A stretch of DNA of 64,000 nucleotides from Lancefieldella parvula DSM 20469 (GTDB taxonomy: Bacteria > Actinomycetota > Coriobacteriia > Coriobacteriales > Atopobiaceae): positions 620,001-684,000 of the forward strand of contig NC_013203.1 of NCBI RefSeq assembly GCF_000024225.1. Direction: 5' to 3'. Shown here piece after piece: positions 1-8,852 of this stretch. Numbering within the stretch: the first letter of the stretch is position 1; every line of letters starts with the position of its first letter. The notes under the pieces were generated by a model. That model was not told where the DNA came from, did not search any database, and was given only the letters and a program-made list of their open reading frames with translations. A program made the translations under genes and the position numbers.

Positions 1-1
1 C

Positions 2-757
2 ATCATCATGTTTGGTTCCTACGTTGCATGGATTGCTCTTGTTCAGCTAGGACTTAATCCAGCAATCGCTGTTCTTCTCGCCATTTTTGGTTGTGTTGTA
101 TTGGGTGTCCTTATTGATAAGGTTGCATACGCACCACTCAGAGAAGCTCCAAGGCTTTCTATTCTGATTACTGCAATTGGTGTTTCTTATTTGCTCGAGA
201 ATGGCGTTCAGTTGCTTCTTGGCGCTGATGCTAAGGTTATTCCAAACATCATCGACCTGGGAACCGTTCAGGTATTTGGCTCAACGCTTTCTGGTACTGC
301 ACTTTTAACAGTTGCTGTCACTACTTTAGCAACCGTTGCCCTGACCGTTTTGGTTCAGAAGACTCGTCTTGGTAAGGCAATGCGCGCCGTTTCGGAGGAC
401 ATGGGTGCTGCTCGCCTGATGGGCGTTAATGTCAACAGTACTATCAGCTTTACCTTTGCGGTTGGTTCTGCGCTTGCAGGTATTGCTGCAATCTTGTATT
501 CAATGGCATATCAGCAGGTTTCTCCAACCATGGGCGTTATGTTGGGAACTAAGGCATTTGTTGCAGCGGTTCTCGGCGGTATTGGCTCTATTCCAGGTGC
601 TGTTATTGGTGGTCTTATTGTTGGCTTTTCCGAGGTCTTTGTTGCTGCCTTTGGCTTGTCTGTTTGGCAGGACGCAGTAGTCTTCTTACTCTTGATTCTT
701 GTTCTTGTTGTCAAACCAACTGGCTTGCTTGGTCGACCAGTTACTGAGAAAGTGTAA
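2..757 (+). CDS. livH: Branched-chain amino acid ABC transporter permease LivH (5' end outside window)
   Basis: Inner-membrane permease of the leucine/isoleucine/valine ABC importer; it pairs with LivM to form the channel. About 250 residues are visible as a series of hydrophobic segments, with the family's EDMGAARLMGVN coupling-loop motif near residue 130 facing the ATPase and the glycine-rich GGIGSIPGAVIGG stretch near residue 190. The reading frame is open to the left edge and the first visible Met (position 8) is the internal Met of the usual MxGAYVAW segment, so the true start lies upstream. Ten bases separate it from livM. The LivK binding protein is not in the window and is expected upstream. 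Confidence 0.93.
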   Translation: MIMFGSYVAWIALVQLGLNPAIAVLLAIFGCVVLGVLIDKVAYAPLREAPRLSILITAIGVSYLLENGVQLLLGADAKVIPNIIDLGTVQVFGSTLSGTALLTVAVTTLATVALTVLVQKTRLGKAMRAVSEDMGAARLMGVNVNSTISFTFAVGSALAGIAAILYSMAYQQVSPTMGVMLGTKAFVAAVLGGIGSIPGAVIGGLIVGFSEVFVAAFGLSVWQDAVVFLLLILVLVVKPTGLLGRPVTEKV

Positions 758-767
758 GGAGGCTCAC

Positions 768-1973
768 ATGACTAAAATGTATCCACGCGATAATAACCAC
801 AACCCAGTAATTGTCACTGGTTTTGGTGGAAAAGATGGTCAGCGTCGTGAGCTTACTATGCCTGCTCGCTATGCTATCAATGCAATTCTTGTTGCACTTT
901 TTGTTTTTGGTGGAAACTTCCTGGTAGGAGAGGGCCTTATTTCTCGCTATCAGACTGTTGTTTTTGAACAAATCGGCGTATATGTACTGATGACCGTTTC
1001 TCTGAATATTGTTACTGGATATTTGGGACAGCTTCCTTTAGGTCACGCTGGCTTCATGTCCATTGGTGGTTACGCCTGCGCAATTTTTATTATTCGCATG
1101 ATGCCGCTCTTTGGACTGGATGCTCAATCCATGGCTTCAGGCTCTACACCAGCAGTGATCCTCTTTGTTGTTGGTCTTTTGTTTGGTGGTATTTGCGCTG
1201 CTCTCATGGGTATGGTTATTGGTATTCCAGCACTTCGTCTTCGTGGCGATTATCTGGCCATCATTACCTTGGGCTTTGCAGAAATTATTCGTGTTGTCTT
1301 GGTGAACATTGACTCTGCTCTTGGCTTTAAACTTACTGGCGGTGCATCTGGTCTGACAGGTATTCCTGCCTATACGGGTTACCTGAATACTGCGATTGTT
1401 GTTTCACTTGCCATTTTTGCTATTCATACTCTCATGAAGTCCAGACACGGCCGCGCTATTCTCGCTATCCGCGATAACGAGATTGCAGCAGAGGCATCTG
1501 GCGTTAATACTACGTATTACAAGACTCTTGCCTTTGTTTTCTCAGCGTTCATTGCTGGTATTGCTGGCGGTCTTTACGCAGGCTGCATTGGCGTCATGGC
1601 ACCAGCAAAGTTTGGCTTCATGAAGTCTGTTGAAATTCTAGTTATGGTTGTTTTGGGTGGCATGGGTTCTATGTTTGGCTCCGTTGTGTCCGCAACTGTC
1701 CTGACCGTACTTCCAGAGGCTTTACGTGCCTTTGCAGACTACCGCATGGTTGCTTACGCAATCGTGTTGATTCTGGTCATGATTTTTAGGCCAGAGGGCC
1801 TGTTTGGCTCATATGACTTCTCGCTGTCTCGCATCATAGAGCGAATCATGAACAGGGATTTCCCTTGGAATAAAGATGACTCGGATGAGCAGGCGGGCGT
1901 ACAGGTCAACGCGCAGGCGGGTGTCCAGGCAGATACGCAGGCAGAGGTCTCAACTGATTCGAAGGAGGTGTAA
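768..1973 (+). CDS. livM: Branched-chain amino acid ABC transporter permease LivM
   Basis: Second membrane subunit of the Liv importer. The start at 768 is chosen because an AAGGAGG site ends 6-7 bases before it; an in-frame start at 699 would overlap livH. The 401-residue product has a roughly 45-residue hydrophilic N-terminal lead, then about ten membrane segments, the family motifs LGHAGFMSIGGYA near residue 87 and IRDNEIAAEASGVN near residue 240 (EAA coupling loop), and a C-terminal cytoplasmic tail. The tail holds an imperfect Q-A-G-V repeat (about bases 1888-1945) that is not part of the conserved fold. It is followed six bases later by livG. Confidence 0.93.
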   Translation: MTKMYPRDNNHNPVIVTGFGGKDGQRRELTMPARYAINAILVALFVFGGNFLVGEGLISRYQTVVFEQIGVYVLMTVSLNIVTGYLGQLPLGHAGFMSIGGYACAIFIIRMMPLFGLDAQSMASGSTPAVILFVVGLLFGGICAALMGMVIGIPALRLRGDYLAIITLGFAEIIRVVLVNIDSALGFKLTGGASGLTGIPAYTGYLNTAIVVSLAIFAIHTLMKSRHGRAILAIRDNEIAAEASGVNTTYYKTLAFVFSAFIAGIAGGLYAGCIGVMAPAKFGFMKSVEILVMVVLGGMGSMFGSVVSATVLTVLPEALRAFADYRMVAYAIVLILVMIFRPEGLFGSYDFSLSRIIERIMNRDFPWNKDDSDEQAGVQVNAQAGVQADTQAEVSTDSKEV

Positions 1974-1978
1974 GAGCG

Positions 1979-2824
1979 ATGGCCACTAAAAATCCTACAA
2001 AACTTATTAGACAAGAATCGCCCAACCTCATTCCTGAGCGAGACCTTGGCGCAATTCCAGTTCTTCAGGCTGAGCACTTAGGCATTGACTTTGGCGGCTT
2101 GACTGCTGTTAATGACTTCAATATTGCTCTTGGTCCTACTGAGATTTCTGGCATCATTGGTCCTAACGGTGCAGGTAAAACGACTGTCTTTAACTTGCTT
2201 ACGAGCGTCTACAAGCCAACGCGTGGTTCTGTCATGATTGATGGTTATGACCTTGCTGGTAAGAGTGTTGTTGAAACAAACCATATGGGTATTGCTCGAA
2301 CCTTCCAGAATATTCGTCTGTTCAATAACATGACTGTTATGGAGAACATCCAGGTTGGTCAGGGAAGTCACATGACATCTCACTTCTTCGAGGACGTTTT
2401 TCGTCTTCCAGCTCACTGGAAACAGGAGAAGGAGAGCGCTGATAACGCTTGTGAGTTACTACGTATTTTTGGCATGGAGAATCTTGCAAATACGCTTGCA
2501 GGCAACCTGCCATATGGCGCTCAGCGCAAGCTTGAGATTCTTCGTGCTCTGGCAACTCAGCCAAAGATTCTGCTTCTTGACGAGCCAGCTGCAGGTATGA
2601 ACCCAGCAGAGACTGATGAGCTTATGGAGAACGTCCTTAAGATTCGTGACGACTTCAAGATTGCCGTTCTTCTCATTGAGCATGACATGAAATTTGTTAT
2701 GGGTATCTGTGAGGGACTGGCTGTTCTGGACCACGGCAATATCATCGCAAAAGGTACCCCAGAAGAGGTTCAGAACAATCCTCGTGTTATTGAGGCCTAT
2801 CTTGGAAAGCAGGAGGTGCGTTAA
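1979..2824 (+). CDS. livG: Branched-chain amino acid ABC transporter ATPase LivG
   Basis: ATP-binding subunit of the Liv importer, on the cytoplasmic face of LivHM. The 281-residue protein has a Walker A GPNGAGKT near residue 61, the Q-loop FQNIRLF motif typical of LivG, a signature variant LPYGAQRKLEI, Walker B LLLDEPAAGMNP and a switch His (IEHDMKFVM). It has about 25 extra residues before the first beta strand. The stop codon overlaps the livF start by one base (TAATG), so the two ATPases are translationally coupled. Confidence 0.95.
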   Translation: MATKNPTKLIRQESPNLIPERDLGAIPVLQAEHLGIDFGGLTAVNDFNIALGPTEISGIIGPNGAGKTTVFNLLTSVYKPTRGSVMIDGYDLAGKSVVETNHMGIARTFQNIRLFNNMTVMENIQVGQGSHMTSHFFEDVFRLPAHWKQEKESADNACELLRIFGMENLANTLAGNLPYGAQRKLEILRALATQPKILLLDEPAAGMNPAETDELMENVLKIRDDFKIAVLLIEHDMKFVMGICEGLAVLDHGNIIAKGTPEEVQNNPRVIEAYLGKQEVR

Positions 2825-3573
2825 TGGCCACTGAAAATATAAATACTCAGGCAGCTGGTGTTGAAAAAGCTCTGCTGTCTGTTAAGGATCTTAATGTTTC
2901 TTATGGTGCCATTCACGCAGTTCAGGGTATCTCTTTTGATATCCACGAGGGTGAGATTGTCACCCTTATTGGTGCTAATGGTGCAGGAAAATCAACTACA
3001 CTGAATACCATTGCTGGCCTGGTAAAGCCTGATTCTGGCACCATTACTCTTGACGAGAAAAACCTTGTAGGTCAACGCGCCCACAAGATTGTTGAGGCTG
3101 GCCTGGCGCTGTGCCCTGAGGGTCGCCGTGTGTTTTCTCGCATGAGTGTTGCTGAAAATCTTGAGATGGGTGGCTATACACAGCCCGATTCCAAGAATGC
3201 CAAGACCGTCAAAATGGTTTACGAGCACTTTCCACGCCTTCGTGAGCGTAAGAATCAGCTGGCAGGAACGCTCTCTGGTGGCGAGCAACAGATGCTTGCT
3301 ATGGGTCGTGCTTTGATGAGCAGACCTAAGCTACTGATGCTCGACGAGCCTTCCATGGGCCTAGCGCCCATTCTGATTGAGGAGATCTTCCAGATCATTC
3401 GTCAGCTTGGTGATGCAGGGACCACTATTTTACTGGTCGAGCAGAACGCTAACATGGCACTTAAGGTTGCTGATCGTGCGTATGTTCTTGAGCTTGGTAA
3501 GGTAGCTAAGCATGGAACTGGCCAAGAGCTCCTGCATGACGATGACGTACGCAAGGCTTATCTCGGTGCGTAA
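2824..3573 (+). CDS. livF: Branched-chain amino acid ABC transporter ATPase LivF
   Basis: Second ATP-binding subunit of the Liv importer, pairing with LivG. The 249-residue product shows Walker A GANGAGKST, the LivF-typical CPEGRRVFSRMSVAENL segment, signature LSGGEQQMLAMGRALM, Walker B LLMLDEPSMGLAP and switch LVEQNANMAL. It is the last gene of the operon: a strong hairpin with a short T run follows at 3613-3650, and the next gene is on the other strand. Confidence 0.95.
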   Translation: MATENINTQAAGVEKALLSVKDLNVSYGAIHAVQGISFDIHEGEIVTLIGANGAGKSTTLNTIAGLVKPDSGTITLDEKNLVGQRAHKIVEAGLALCPEGRRVFSRMSVAENLEMGGYTQPDSKNAKTVKMVYEHFPRLRERKNQLAGTLSGGEQQMLAMGRALMSRPKLLMLDEPSMGLAPILIEEIFQIIRQLGDAGTTILLVEQNANMALKVADRAYVLELGKVAKHGTGQELLHDDDVRKAYLGA

Positions 3574-3612
3574 CGTTTTATTTCATAGCATATTAAACGT
3601 GTCTTAAATATC

Positions 3613-3650
3613 AGCCCCGGTTCCTATGCAACATAGAAGCCGGGGCTTTG
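3613..3650 (+). terminator. Rho-independent terminator after livF
   Basis: Perfect 8-bp stem AGCCCCGG / CCGGGGCT with a 19-base loop, followed by TTTG. It lies between the convergent livF and thrB genes and could serve as the end of both transcripts. Confidence 0.8.
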
Positions 3651-3684
3651 TCATATCTGAGTAAAGTGCCTAATAAAAGATATG

Positions 3685-4614
3685 TTAGATTTCGTCGAAA
3701 GTACTGTGGTGTTGTTGGCCGTCATCCAGAGTAAGGACGGTACCCAGAAGCGCCGGCTCAAGAATCTGAATCCAGAGATCGCCTCTGACTTGCTTGGCGT
3801 TTTCTGCAACAGCACGAGCGGTAACAGGGGAGTCGCAGATGGCAATCATGGTGGCACCCGATCCGGAAATGACAAATGCGCATGCTCTAGCAAGCTTAGA
3901 CACTTGTTTGAGTTCTTCGTAATCGGGAATGAGCTCTTTGCGATACGGCTCATGGAGCTTGTCATTACAAGCGGCCATTAAAAGACCACCGTTGCCTGTT
4001 TCAAGGGCATGAGTAACGGCAACGGTGCGTCCCATCTGATAAACAGCCGTTTCAAGAGAGACTTCTTGTGGAACTACTTTACGAGCGTCTTCGGTGTTGA
4101 CTGTATAAGGCGGTGCAATCGCGACAAAAGAAAGTCCACGCGCCACAAGTCTTCTGGTGCATACGGTATGACCGCCGTCAACAAATGACGAGGTCAAGCC
4201 ACCATAGATGGCAGGAGCAACATTATCGGGATGACCCTCAAAATTGCAGGCAAAATCAAGCGCACGTTCAGGATCCCAGCCGCCATGAGATTCAGTCATT
4301 GCAGCCGCAATACCCGCAACAACACAGGTTGAACTTGAGCCAAGTCCGCCAGAAAGCGGAATTGGCGAGTTGATGGTGATGTGCTTAGGTGTAGGTTCTT
4401 CACCCAGCTTTTCGCAGGCACGAACATATGACGTCCATACAAGGTTGTTTTCGTTTCTGAATTGCTCGGGACAGCCATCAATGATAAGCGCAGGAGATTC
4501 TCTAAACGCAATTTTTGCTCGCAGGTTAAATGCAAGACCTAGCGTATCGTAACCGACGCCGATATTTGCTGAGGTAGCAGGTACAGAAATGGTTAAGATG
4601 GTGTTGTCGAGCAT
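3685..4614 (-). CDS. thrB: Homoserine kinase
   Basis: GHMP-family kinase that phosphorylates L-homoserine to O-phosphohomoserine, the substrate of the threonine synthase encoded just upstream. The 309-residue product has the N-terminal VPATSANIGVGYDTLGLA motif, the ATP-binding SPIPLSGGLGSSS loop near residue 85-97 and the C-terminal SGSGATMIA motif. The start ATG at 4614 is preceded by a weak GCAGG site. It lies 22 bases downstream of thrC on the same strand, so thrC-thrB is one transcription unit. Confidence 0.95.
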   Translation of the reverse strand: MLDNTILTISVPATSANIGVGYDTLGLAFNLRAKIAFRESPALIIDGCPEQFRNENNLVWTSYVRACEKLGEEPTPKHITINSPIPLSGGLGSSSTCVVAGIAAAMTESHGGWDPERALDFACNFEGHPDNVAPAIYGGLTSSFVDGGHTVCTRRLVARGLSFVAIAPPYTVNTEDARKVVPQEVSLETAVYQMGRTVAVTHALETGNGGLLMAACNDKLHEPYRKELIPDYEELKQVSKLARACAFVISGSGATMIAICDSPVTARAVAENAKQVRGDLWIQILEPALLGTVLTLDDGQQHHSTFDEI

Positions 4615-4636
4615 GTAGAACCTGCTTTCTCAGAGT

Positions 4637-6145
4637 CTAACAAGCAAAAATACGTTCGCATGCCTCAAAAACGTACGAAGCAAGTTCTTCCTTCTCGCGA
4701 ACGTCAGTATGAATGATAACGTTATCATTCAGCGATGAAAGCTGGATTGGCGGATTAGTGCCTGTGATTTCGGCGAGCGTATGCATGCACGCAAAGTCAT
4801 TCAGGTCAGCGGTCGAGTGACCCAGCGCGGCAAGCACGTCGGACGAAAACTTGTATGGACTTGCAGTGGACAGACATATGCGCACGTCGTTTGTTTGGCG
4901 AGAAACCCTGTCAAGTACGTGTTTTGCAACAGCTGTGTGAGGATCAATCAGCATACGACAATTCTCCCAGGTAGAACGAATGGTTTCTCGCGTCTGGTCG
5001 TCGGTGGCAAAGCCAGCGTCAAAGGTTTCACGGATGGTGTCCATCACCTGAGCAGGCACTGTGTAGATACCCTTAGTTACCAGCTGGTTCATCAGATAGC
5101 TGACAAGCTCGGTGTCTTTGCCGGATGCAAGATAGAGAAGTCGTTCAAGATTTGATGAAACTAGAATATCCATTGATGGAGAGATGGTTTTTTCAAATGC
5201 ACGTCTACGGTCATAGGTGCCTGTTGTTAAGAAATCAGTTAGCACTTTATTGCTGTTAGAAGCCACGATAAGGCGATCAACAGGTAATCCCATCTCTTTT
5301 GCAAAGTATCCAGCAAGGACATCGCCAAAGTTGCCAGTTGGAACGCAGAAGGTAATCTTTTGACCCAGCGTAATAGTGCCCTTGGCAACTAGTTGAGCAT
5401 ATGCGTCAAAGTAGTAGGTTACCTGTGGAGCTAAACGACCAATATTAATTGAGTTTGCGCTGGAAAGTACAGTATTTTTGCCGGCTAATTCCTGAGCTAA
5501 TTTTTTGTTAGCAAAGATTGCTTTAGCGGCATTTTGTGCATCATCAAAGTTGCCATTAACAGCACAAACAGCAATGTTTGAGCCTTTTTGGGTCACCATC
5601 TGTAGGCGTTGAATATCCGAGACTTTACCCTCTGGATAAAAAACGGTAATACCCATACCTGGTACATCTTTGAAGCCTTCAAGTGCAGCTTTACCAGTGT
5701 CTCCAGAAGTAGCGGTGACAATCATAATATTCTGACCGCTAGTACTAGCTGCATTTGTGTCTTCGCGAGCAACGCTCATCAAGCGAGGGAGCATCTGAAG
5801 TGCAACGTCTTTGAAGGCAGATGTCGGACCATGGAAGAGCTCAAGCAGCCAATCATCTCCGATAGCAGAAACAGGAGTAATGGTCTTGGTGTCCCACTGA
5901 GTGCCATATGCACCTTCAATACAGCGATTCAACTCCTCAGGCAAGTAGTCATCAAGCAGAGTAGAAAGTACGTCATAAGCTGTAGACTTAAAGTCCTGGG
6001 AGCAAACCTTTACAAGATCAAGGGGTTTCTCGCCAATAGAATCTTGGATGTAGAGGCCGCTATCGGGAGCAATTCCCTGCAAAATGGCCTGTTTAGCCGA
6101 GACGGTATGATCAAAGCTTCTTGTGCTGTGATATGCGACGGCCAT
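4637..6145 (-). CDS. thrC: Threonine synthase
   Basis: PLP enzyme converting O-phosphohomoserine to threonine and phosphate. The product (502 residues from the chosen start) has the N-terminal STRSFDHTVSAKQAILQG and the PLP lysine in the FHGPTSAFKDVALQ motif near residue 103, plus the SGDTGKAALEGF phosphate-binding loop, typical of the long bacterial/yeast-type ThrC. The start at 6145 (MAVAYHSTR) has a GGTGG site four to five bases upstream and fits the family N-terminus; an in-frame ATG at 6175 would add ten residues. It is divergent from hom. Confidence 0.95.
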   Translation of the reverse strand: MAVAYHSTRSFDHTVSAKQAILQGIAPDSGLYIQDSIGEKPLDLVKVCSQDFKSTAYDVLSTLLDDYLPEELNRCIEGAYGTQWDTKTITPVSAIGDDWLLELFHGPTSAFKDVALQMLPRLMSVAREDTNAASTSGQNIMIVTATSGDTGKAALEGFKDVPGMGITVFYPEGKVSDIQRLQMVTQKGSNIAVCAVNGNFDDAQNAAKAIFANKKLAQELAGKNTVLSSANSINIGRLAPQVTYYFDAYAQLVAKGTITLGQKITFCVPTGNFGDVLAGYFAKEMGLPVDRLIVASNSNKVLTDFLTTGTYDRRRAFEKTISPSMDILVSSNLERLLYLASGKDTELVSYLMNQLVTKGIYTVPAQVMDTIRETFDAGFATDDQTRETIRSTWENCRMLIDPHTAVAKHVLDRVSRQTNDVRICLSTASPYKFSSDVLAALGHSTADLNDFACMHTLAEITGTNPPIQLSSLNDNVIIHTDVREKEELASYVFEACERIFAC

Positions 6146-6309
6146 GAAACCACCAATCTTTAGAATGTGCGGCATGTTGCGTTTCTATTATTTTAACAGT
6201 GAGAAGTAAATGTCGCTTGTAGCATAGAATTGTTCATAGCATTATGAAGACGAGAAAAACTGTCAATAAGATCTTGCCATGTTTTTGGTAGTTTTTGTCT
6301 ATGAGATTG

Positions 6310-6361
6310 TGACCAGTGTGGTCATCTTTGCGAGCAATCGACCTTGTTGCACAAAGATGAC
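6310..6361 (+). promoter_or_regulatory. Overlapping inverted repeats in the hom leader
   Basis: Two dyads share bases: TGACC-N5-GGTCA at 6310-6324, and a perfect 10-bp repeat GTCATCTTTG / CAAAGATGAC at 6321-6330 and 6352-6361. Because the GTCA half is common to both, the two hairpins cannot form together in RNA. They end 18 bases before the hom start. Either an operator for a dimeric regulator or an attenuator-like switch would fit; no T-box or riboswitch signature is seen. Confidence 0.45.
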
Positions 6362-6379
6362 TGCTAGATTTGGAGCTAT

Positions 6380-7519
6380 ATGCAAAACGTTGCCCTACTT
6401 GGATTTGGAACGGTTGGTGCTTCAGTCGCGCGCATTCTTGATGAGCGTATTTCTGACGTTAACCTGACCTCCATCTTAGTTAGAGCTGGTAAAGAGCACG
6501 TTGACCCTCGTGCAACGTCTAATTTTGATGCGATATTGTCTGATTCTGCACTCGATACTGTTGTTGAGTGTATGGGTGGTCTCTCGCCAGCTTATGAGTA
6601 CATTAAGGCAGCACTGATTGCTAAGAAAAATGTAGTCACTTCAAATAAAGCTGTGGTATCAGCTCATTTTGAGGAATTCATGACCCTTGCTGCTGAAGCA
6701 GGCGTCAACTTAAAGATTGAAGCATGCGTGTGTGGCGGTATTCCTTGGATTGCAGGAATTCAAAAAGTACGTCGTATTGATGAGATTTCTGCGTTCTGGG
6801 GAATCATGAATGGAACCACCAACTACATTGTTTATTCTATGCTCAAAGACGGAACGGATTTTGCCGAGGTTTTGAGCAAGGCTCAGGAGTTGGGTTATGC
6901 CGAGCGAGACCCGTCAAGTGATATCGACGGTATTGACGTTCGTTCCAAAACTATGATTTCTGCATCTATTGCTTTTGATGTGATTTGCACTAATCAGATC
7001 CCTATGTCCGGTATCAGAAACTTAACTAAGCGTGATCTTGCCATGTTTGGTAGCCACGATATGACTATCAAGCTTTTTGGACGAGGTGTTTCCAACGGCT
7101 CATCCTACGCTGTTGTTGTTGAGCCGGTTGCTGTTCCACTTTCAGCTATTGAGGCTCACGTTCCTACCAACTTTAATGTTGCTACTGTGGTAGGAGATAC
7201 CATTGGGGAGCTAAAGTTCTATGGTCAAGGTGCCGGTGGTAATCCAACGGCAAACGCTGTTGTACAAGATATTATTGACTGTGCAGATGCTCCTATTGAG
7301 GGCCAGCAGAACTTCTCGGCAAATCTTTTATATAATCCTGAGCTGTTTGTTTCCGATTATGTGTTTAGGACGCAAGCTGATATTCCGGGCGGCTCGTTCT
7401 GGGAGCCAGGCGCTCAATTGGTCAAGAATTTGAGTGCCGAGAAGGCCCGTGAGCTTCTTACTAGCGCGCTTACGCAAGACCCTACAACCTTTATGGCTGC
7501 ACTTGAAAAGAGGAATTAG
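6380..7519 (+). CDS. hom: Homoserine dehydrogenase
   Basis: NAD(P)H-dependent reduction of aspartate semialdehyde to homoserine. The 379-residue product starts with the Rossmann motif LGFGTVGASVARIL, has the NKAVVSAHF segment, the catalytic-domain motif GIMNGTTNYI near residue 140 and AERDPSSDIDGIDVRSK. It is shorter than the roughly 430-residue enzymes with a C-terminal ACT domain, and no ACT-like region is apparent, so threonine feedback on this enzyme is uncertain. The start at 6380 follows a GGAG site at 6-7 bases. Two bases separate it from lysC. Confidence 0.95.
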   Translation: MQNVALLGFGTVGASVARILDERISDVNLTSILVRAGKEHVDPRATSNFDAILSDSALDTVVECMGGLSPAYEYIKAALIAKKNVVTSNKAVVSAHFEEFMTLAAEAGVNLKIEACVCGGIPWIAGIQKVRRIDEISAFWGIMNGTTNYIVYSMLKDGTDFAEVLSKAQELGYAERDPSSDIDGIDVRSKTMISASIAFDVICTNQIPMSGIRNLTKRDLAMFGSHDMTIKLFGRGVSNGSSYAVVVEPVAVPLSAIEAHVPTNFNVATVVGDTIGELKFYGQGAGGNPTANAVVQDIIDCADAPIEGQQNFSANLLYNPELFVSDYVFRTQADIPGGSFWEPGAQLVKNLSAEKARELLTSALTQDPTTFMAALEKRN

Positions 7520-7521
7520 AA

Positions 7522-8850
7522 ATGATTAAAATTGCAAAATTTGGTGGCTCAAGTGTTGCCTCCGCAGAGCAGTTTAAAAAAGTTAAGGCTATTGTTGAGG
7601 CTGACCCTGATAGATGCTTTATTGTTTCGTCTGCAGCAGGAAAGCGTCATTCAACTGATAATAAGATTACTGACCTTTTATTGCTGGTAAATGCTCATAT
7701 TGAGTATCACGTTGACTGCACTTCTTTGCTTGCAGATATTGAGGCTCGCTTTGTAGAGATTGCTGACGAATTGGGAGTTACATGGCCTGTTGCTAAGGAA
7801 TTTAAGAAGTTTGCTACAAACATCAAGTCCTTCTCGCCAGAGTATGTAGTGAGTAGGGGTGAGTGGTTTACCTGCCAGATTCTTGCTGAGTATCTGGGAT
7901 TGCCATTTGTTGATGCTGCCGACGTCATGCTGTTTCATCATGATGGCACCATCGATATGGAGCGCACTGCTTCTAGAATTAAAGGAGTAGTTGCTCGTAG
8001 TGGTTCTTTTGTACTGCCTGGTTTCTACGGCGCTACAGTTGACGGTGCAATTAAGCTGTTCCAGCGCGGTGGCGGCGATATTACCGGTGCCATTGTGGCT
8101 CGCTGCTTAGACGCGGACTTGTACGAGAACTGGACTGACGTGTCCGGCTTCCTTTCTGCTGATCCTCGCATTGTGCAGAATCCGCGTGCCATCGGCCGTA
8201 TTACCTTTGACGAGATGCGCGAGCTTTCTTACATGGGTGCTTCCGTTCTTCAGGAGGAGGCAATTTTCCCTGTTCGAGAGGCAAACATTCCAATCCAGAT
8301 TAAGAATACGAACCGTCCAGAAGATACAGGTACTGTGATTCGTGAAACCGCTGATGGTGATGTGAGCGAGCATCTTATTACCGGCATTGCAGGTAAAAAA
8401 GACTTTTTAGCAATTCATGTTAAAAAAGCACACATGTCCAACGAGGTTGGCGTAATTAGTCGTGCACTCAATATTGTTGAACGCTATGGTGTTTCTGTTG
8501 AGCATATTCCAACAGGCGTTGATTCATTTGGTATTGTGGTCAATGCTTCTGACGTAAAAGATACGGTTTATTCCATCATCAGCGATATTCGTCGCGAGAT
8601 TGAACCTGATGATATTACGATGGTAGACCGTCTAGCTCTCGTCTCTGTTGTTGGCCGTAATATGTCTAGGCGCTCCGGTACCTCTGGCAAGATTTTTGGT
8701 GCGCTGGGTAATGCGGGCGTCAACATTCGTATGATTACGCAGAGTTCTGAAGAGATTAGCATTATCGTGGGAGTCGATAATACCGACTTTGATCGCACAA
8801 TTGGCGTCATTTACAACGGATTTGTTCGTGACGAAATGGTTTCGAGGTAA
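7522..8850 (+). CDS. lysC: Aspartate kinase
   Basis: Phosphorylates aspartate in the first step of the aspartate family pathway. The 442-residue product has the N-terminal KFGGSSVA motif at residue 5, the substrate-binding VSRGEWFT segment near residue 114, RGGGDITGA and a C-terminal pair of ACT-like regulatory repeats (about residues 290-440, with VGRNMSRRSGTSGKIF and NIRMITQSSEE). Length and motifs fit the single-chain class rather than the alpha/beta type with an internal start. It sits between hom and asd with two-base gaps on both sides. Confidence 0.93.
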   Translation: MIKIAKFGGSSVASAEQFKKVKAIVEADPDRCFIVSSAAGKRHSTDNKITDLLLLVNAHIEYHVDCTSLLADIEARFVEIADELGVTWPVAKEFKKFATNIKSFSPEYVVSRGEWFTCQILAEYLGLPFVDAADVMLFHHDGTIDMERTASRIKGVVARSGSFVLPGFYGATVDGAIKLFQRGGGDITGAIVARCLDADLYENWTDVSGFLSADPRIVQNPRAIGRITFDEMRELSYMGASVLQEEAIFPVREANIPIQIKNTNRPEDTGTVIRETADGDVSEHLITGIAGKKDFLAIHVKKAHMSNEVGVISRALNIVERYGVSVEHIPTGVDSFGIVVNASDVKDTVYSIISDIRREIEPDDITMVDRLALVSVVGRNMSRRSGTSGKIFGALGNAGVNIRMITQSSEEISIIVGVDNTDFDRTIGVIYNGFVRDEMVSR

Positions 8851-8852
8851 TT

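Noticed and set aside
1888-1945. Imperfect tandem repeat at the livM 3' end considered as a separate element
   Set aside because: It stays in frame and only encodes the variable Q-A-G-V tail; no mobile or CRISPR character.
5609-6163. 184-codon plus-strand frame inside thrC
   Set aside because: Antisense shadow of a well-conserved gene with no binding site.
6176-6379. T-box or amino-acid riboswitch before hom
   Set aside because: No T-box sequence, no lysine-riboswitch core and no terminator; only the overlapping inverted repeats are real.
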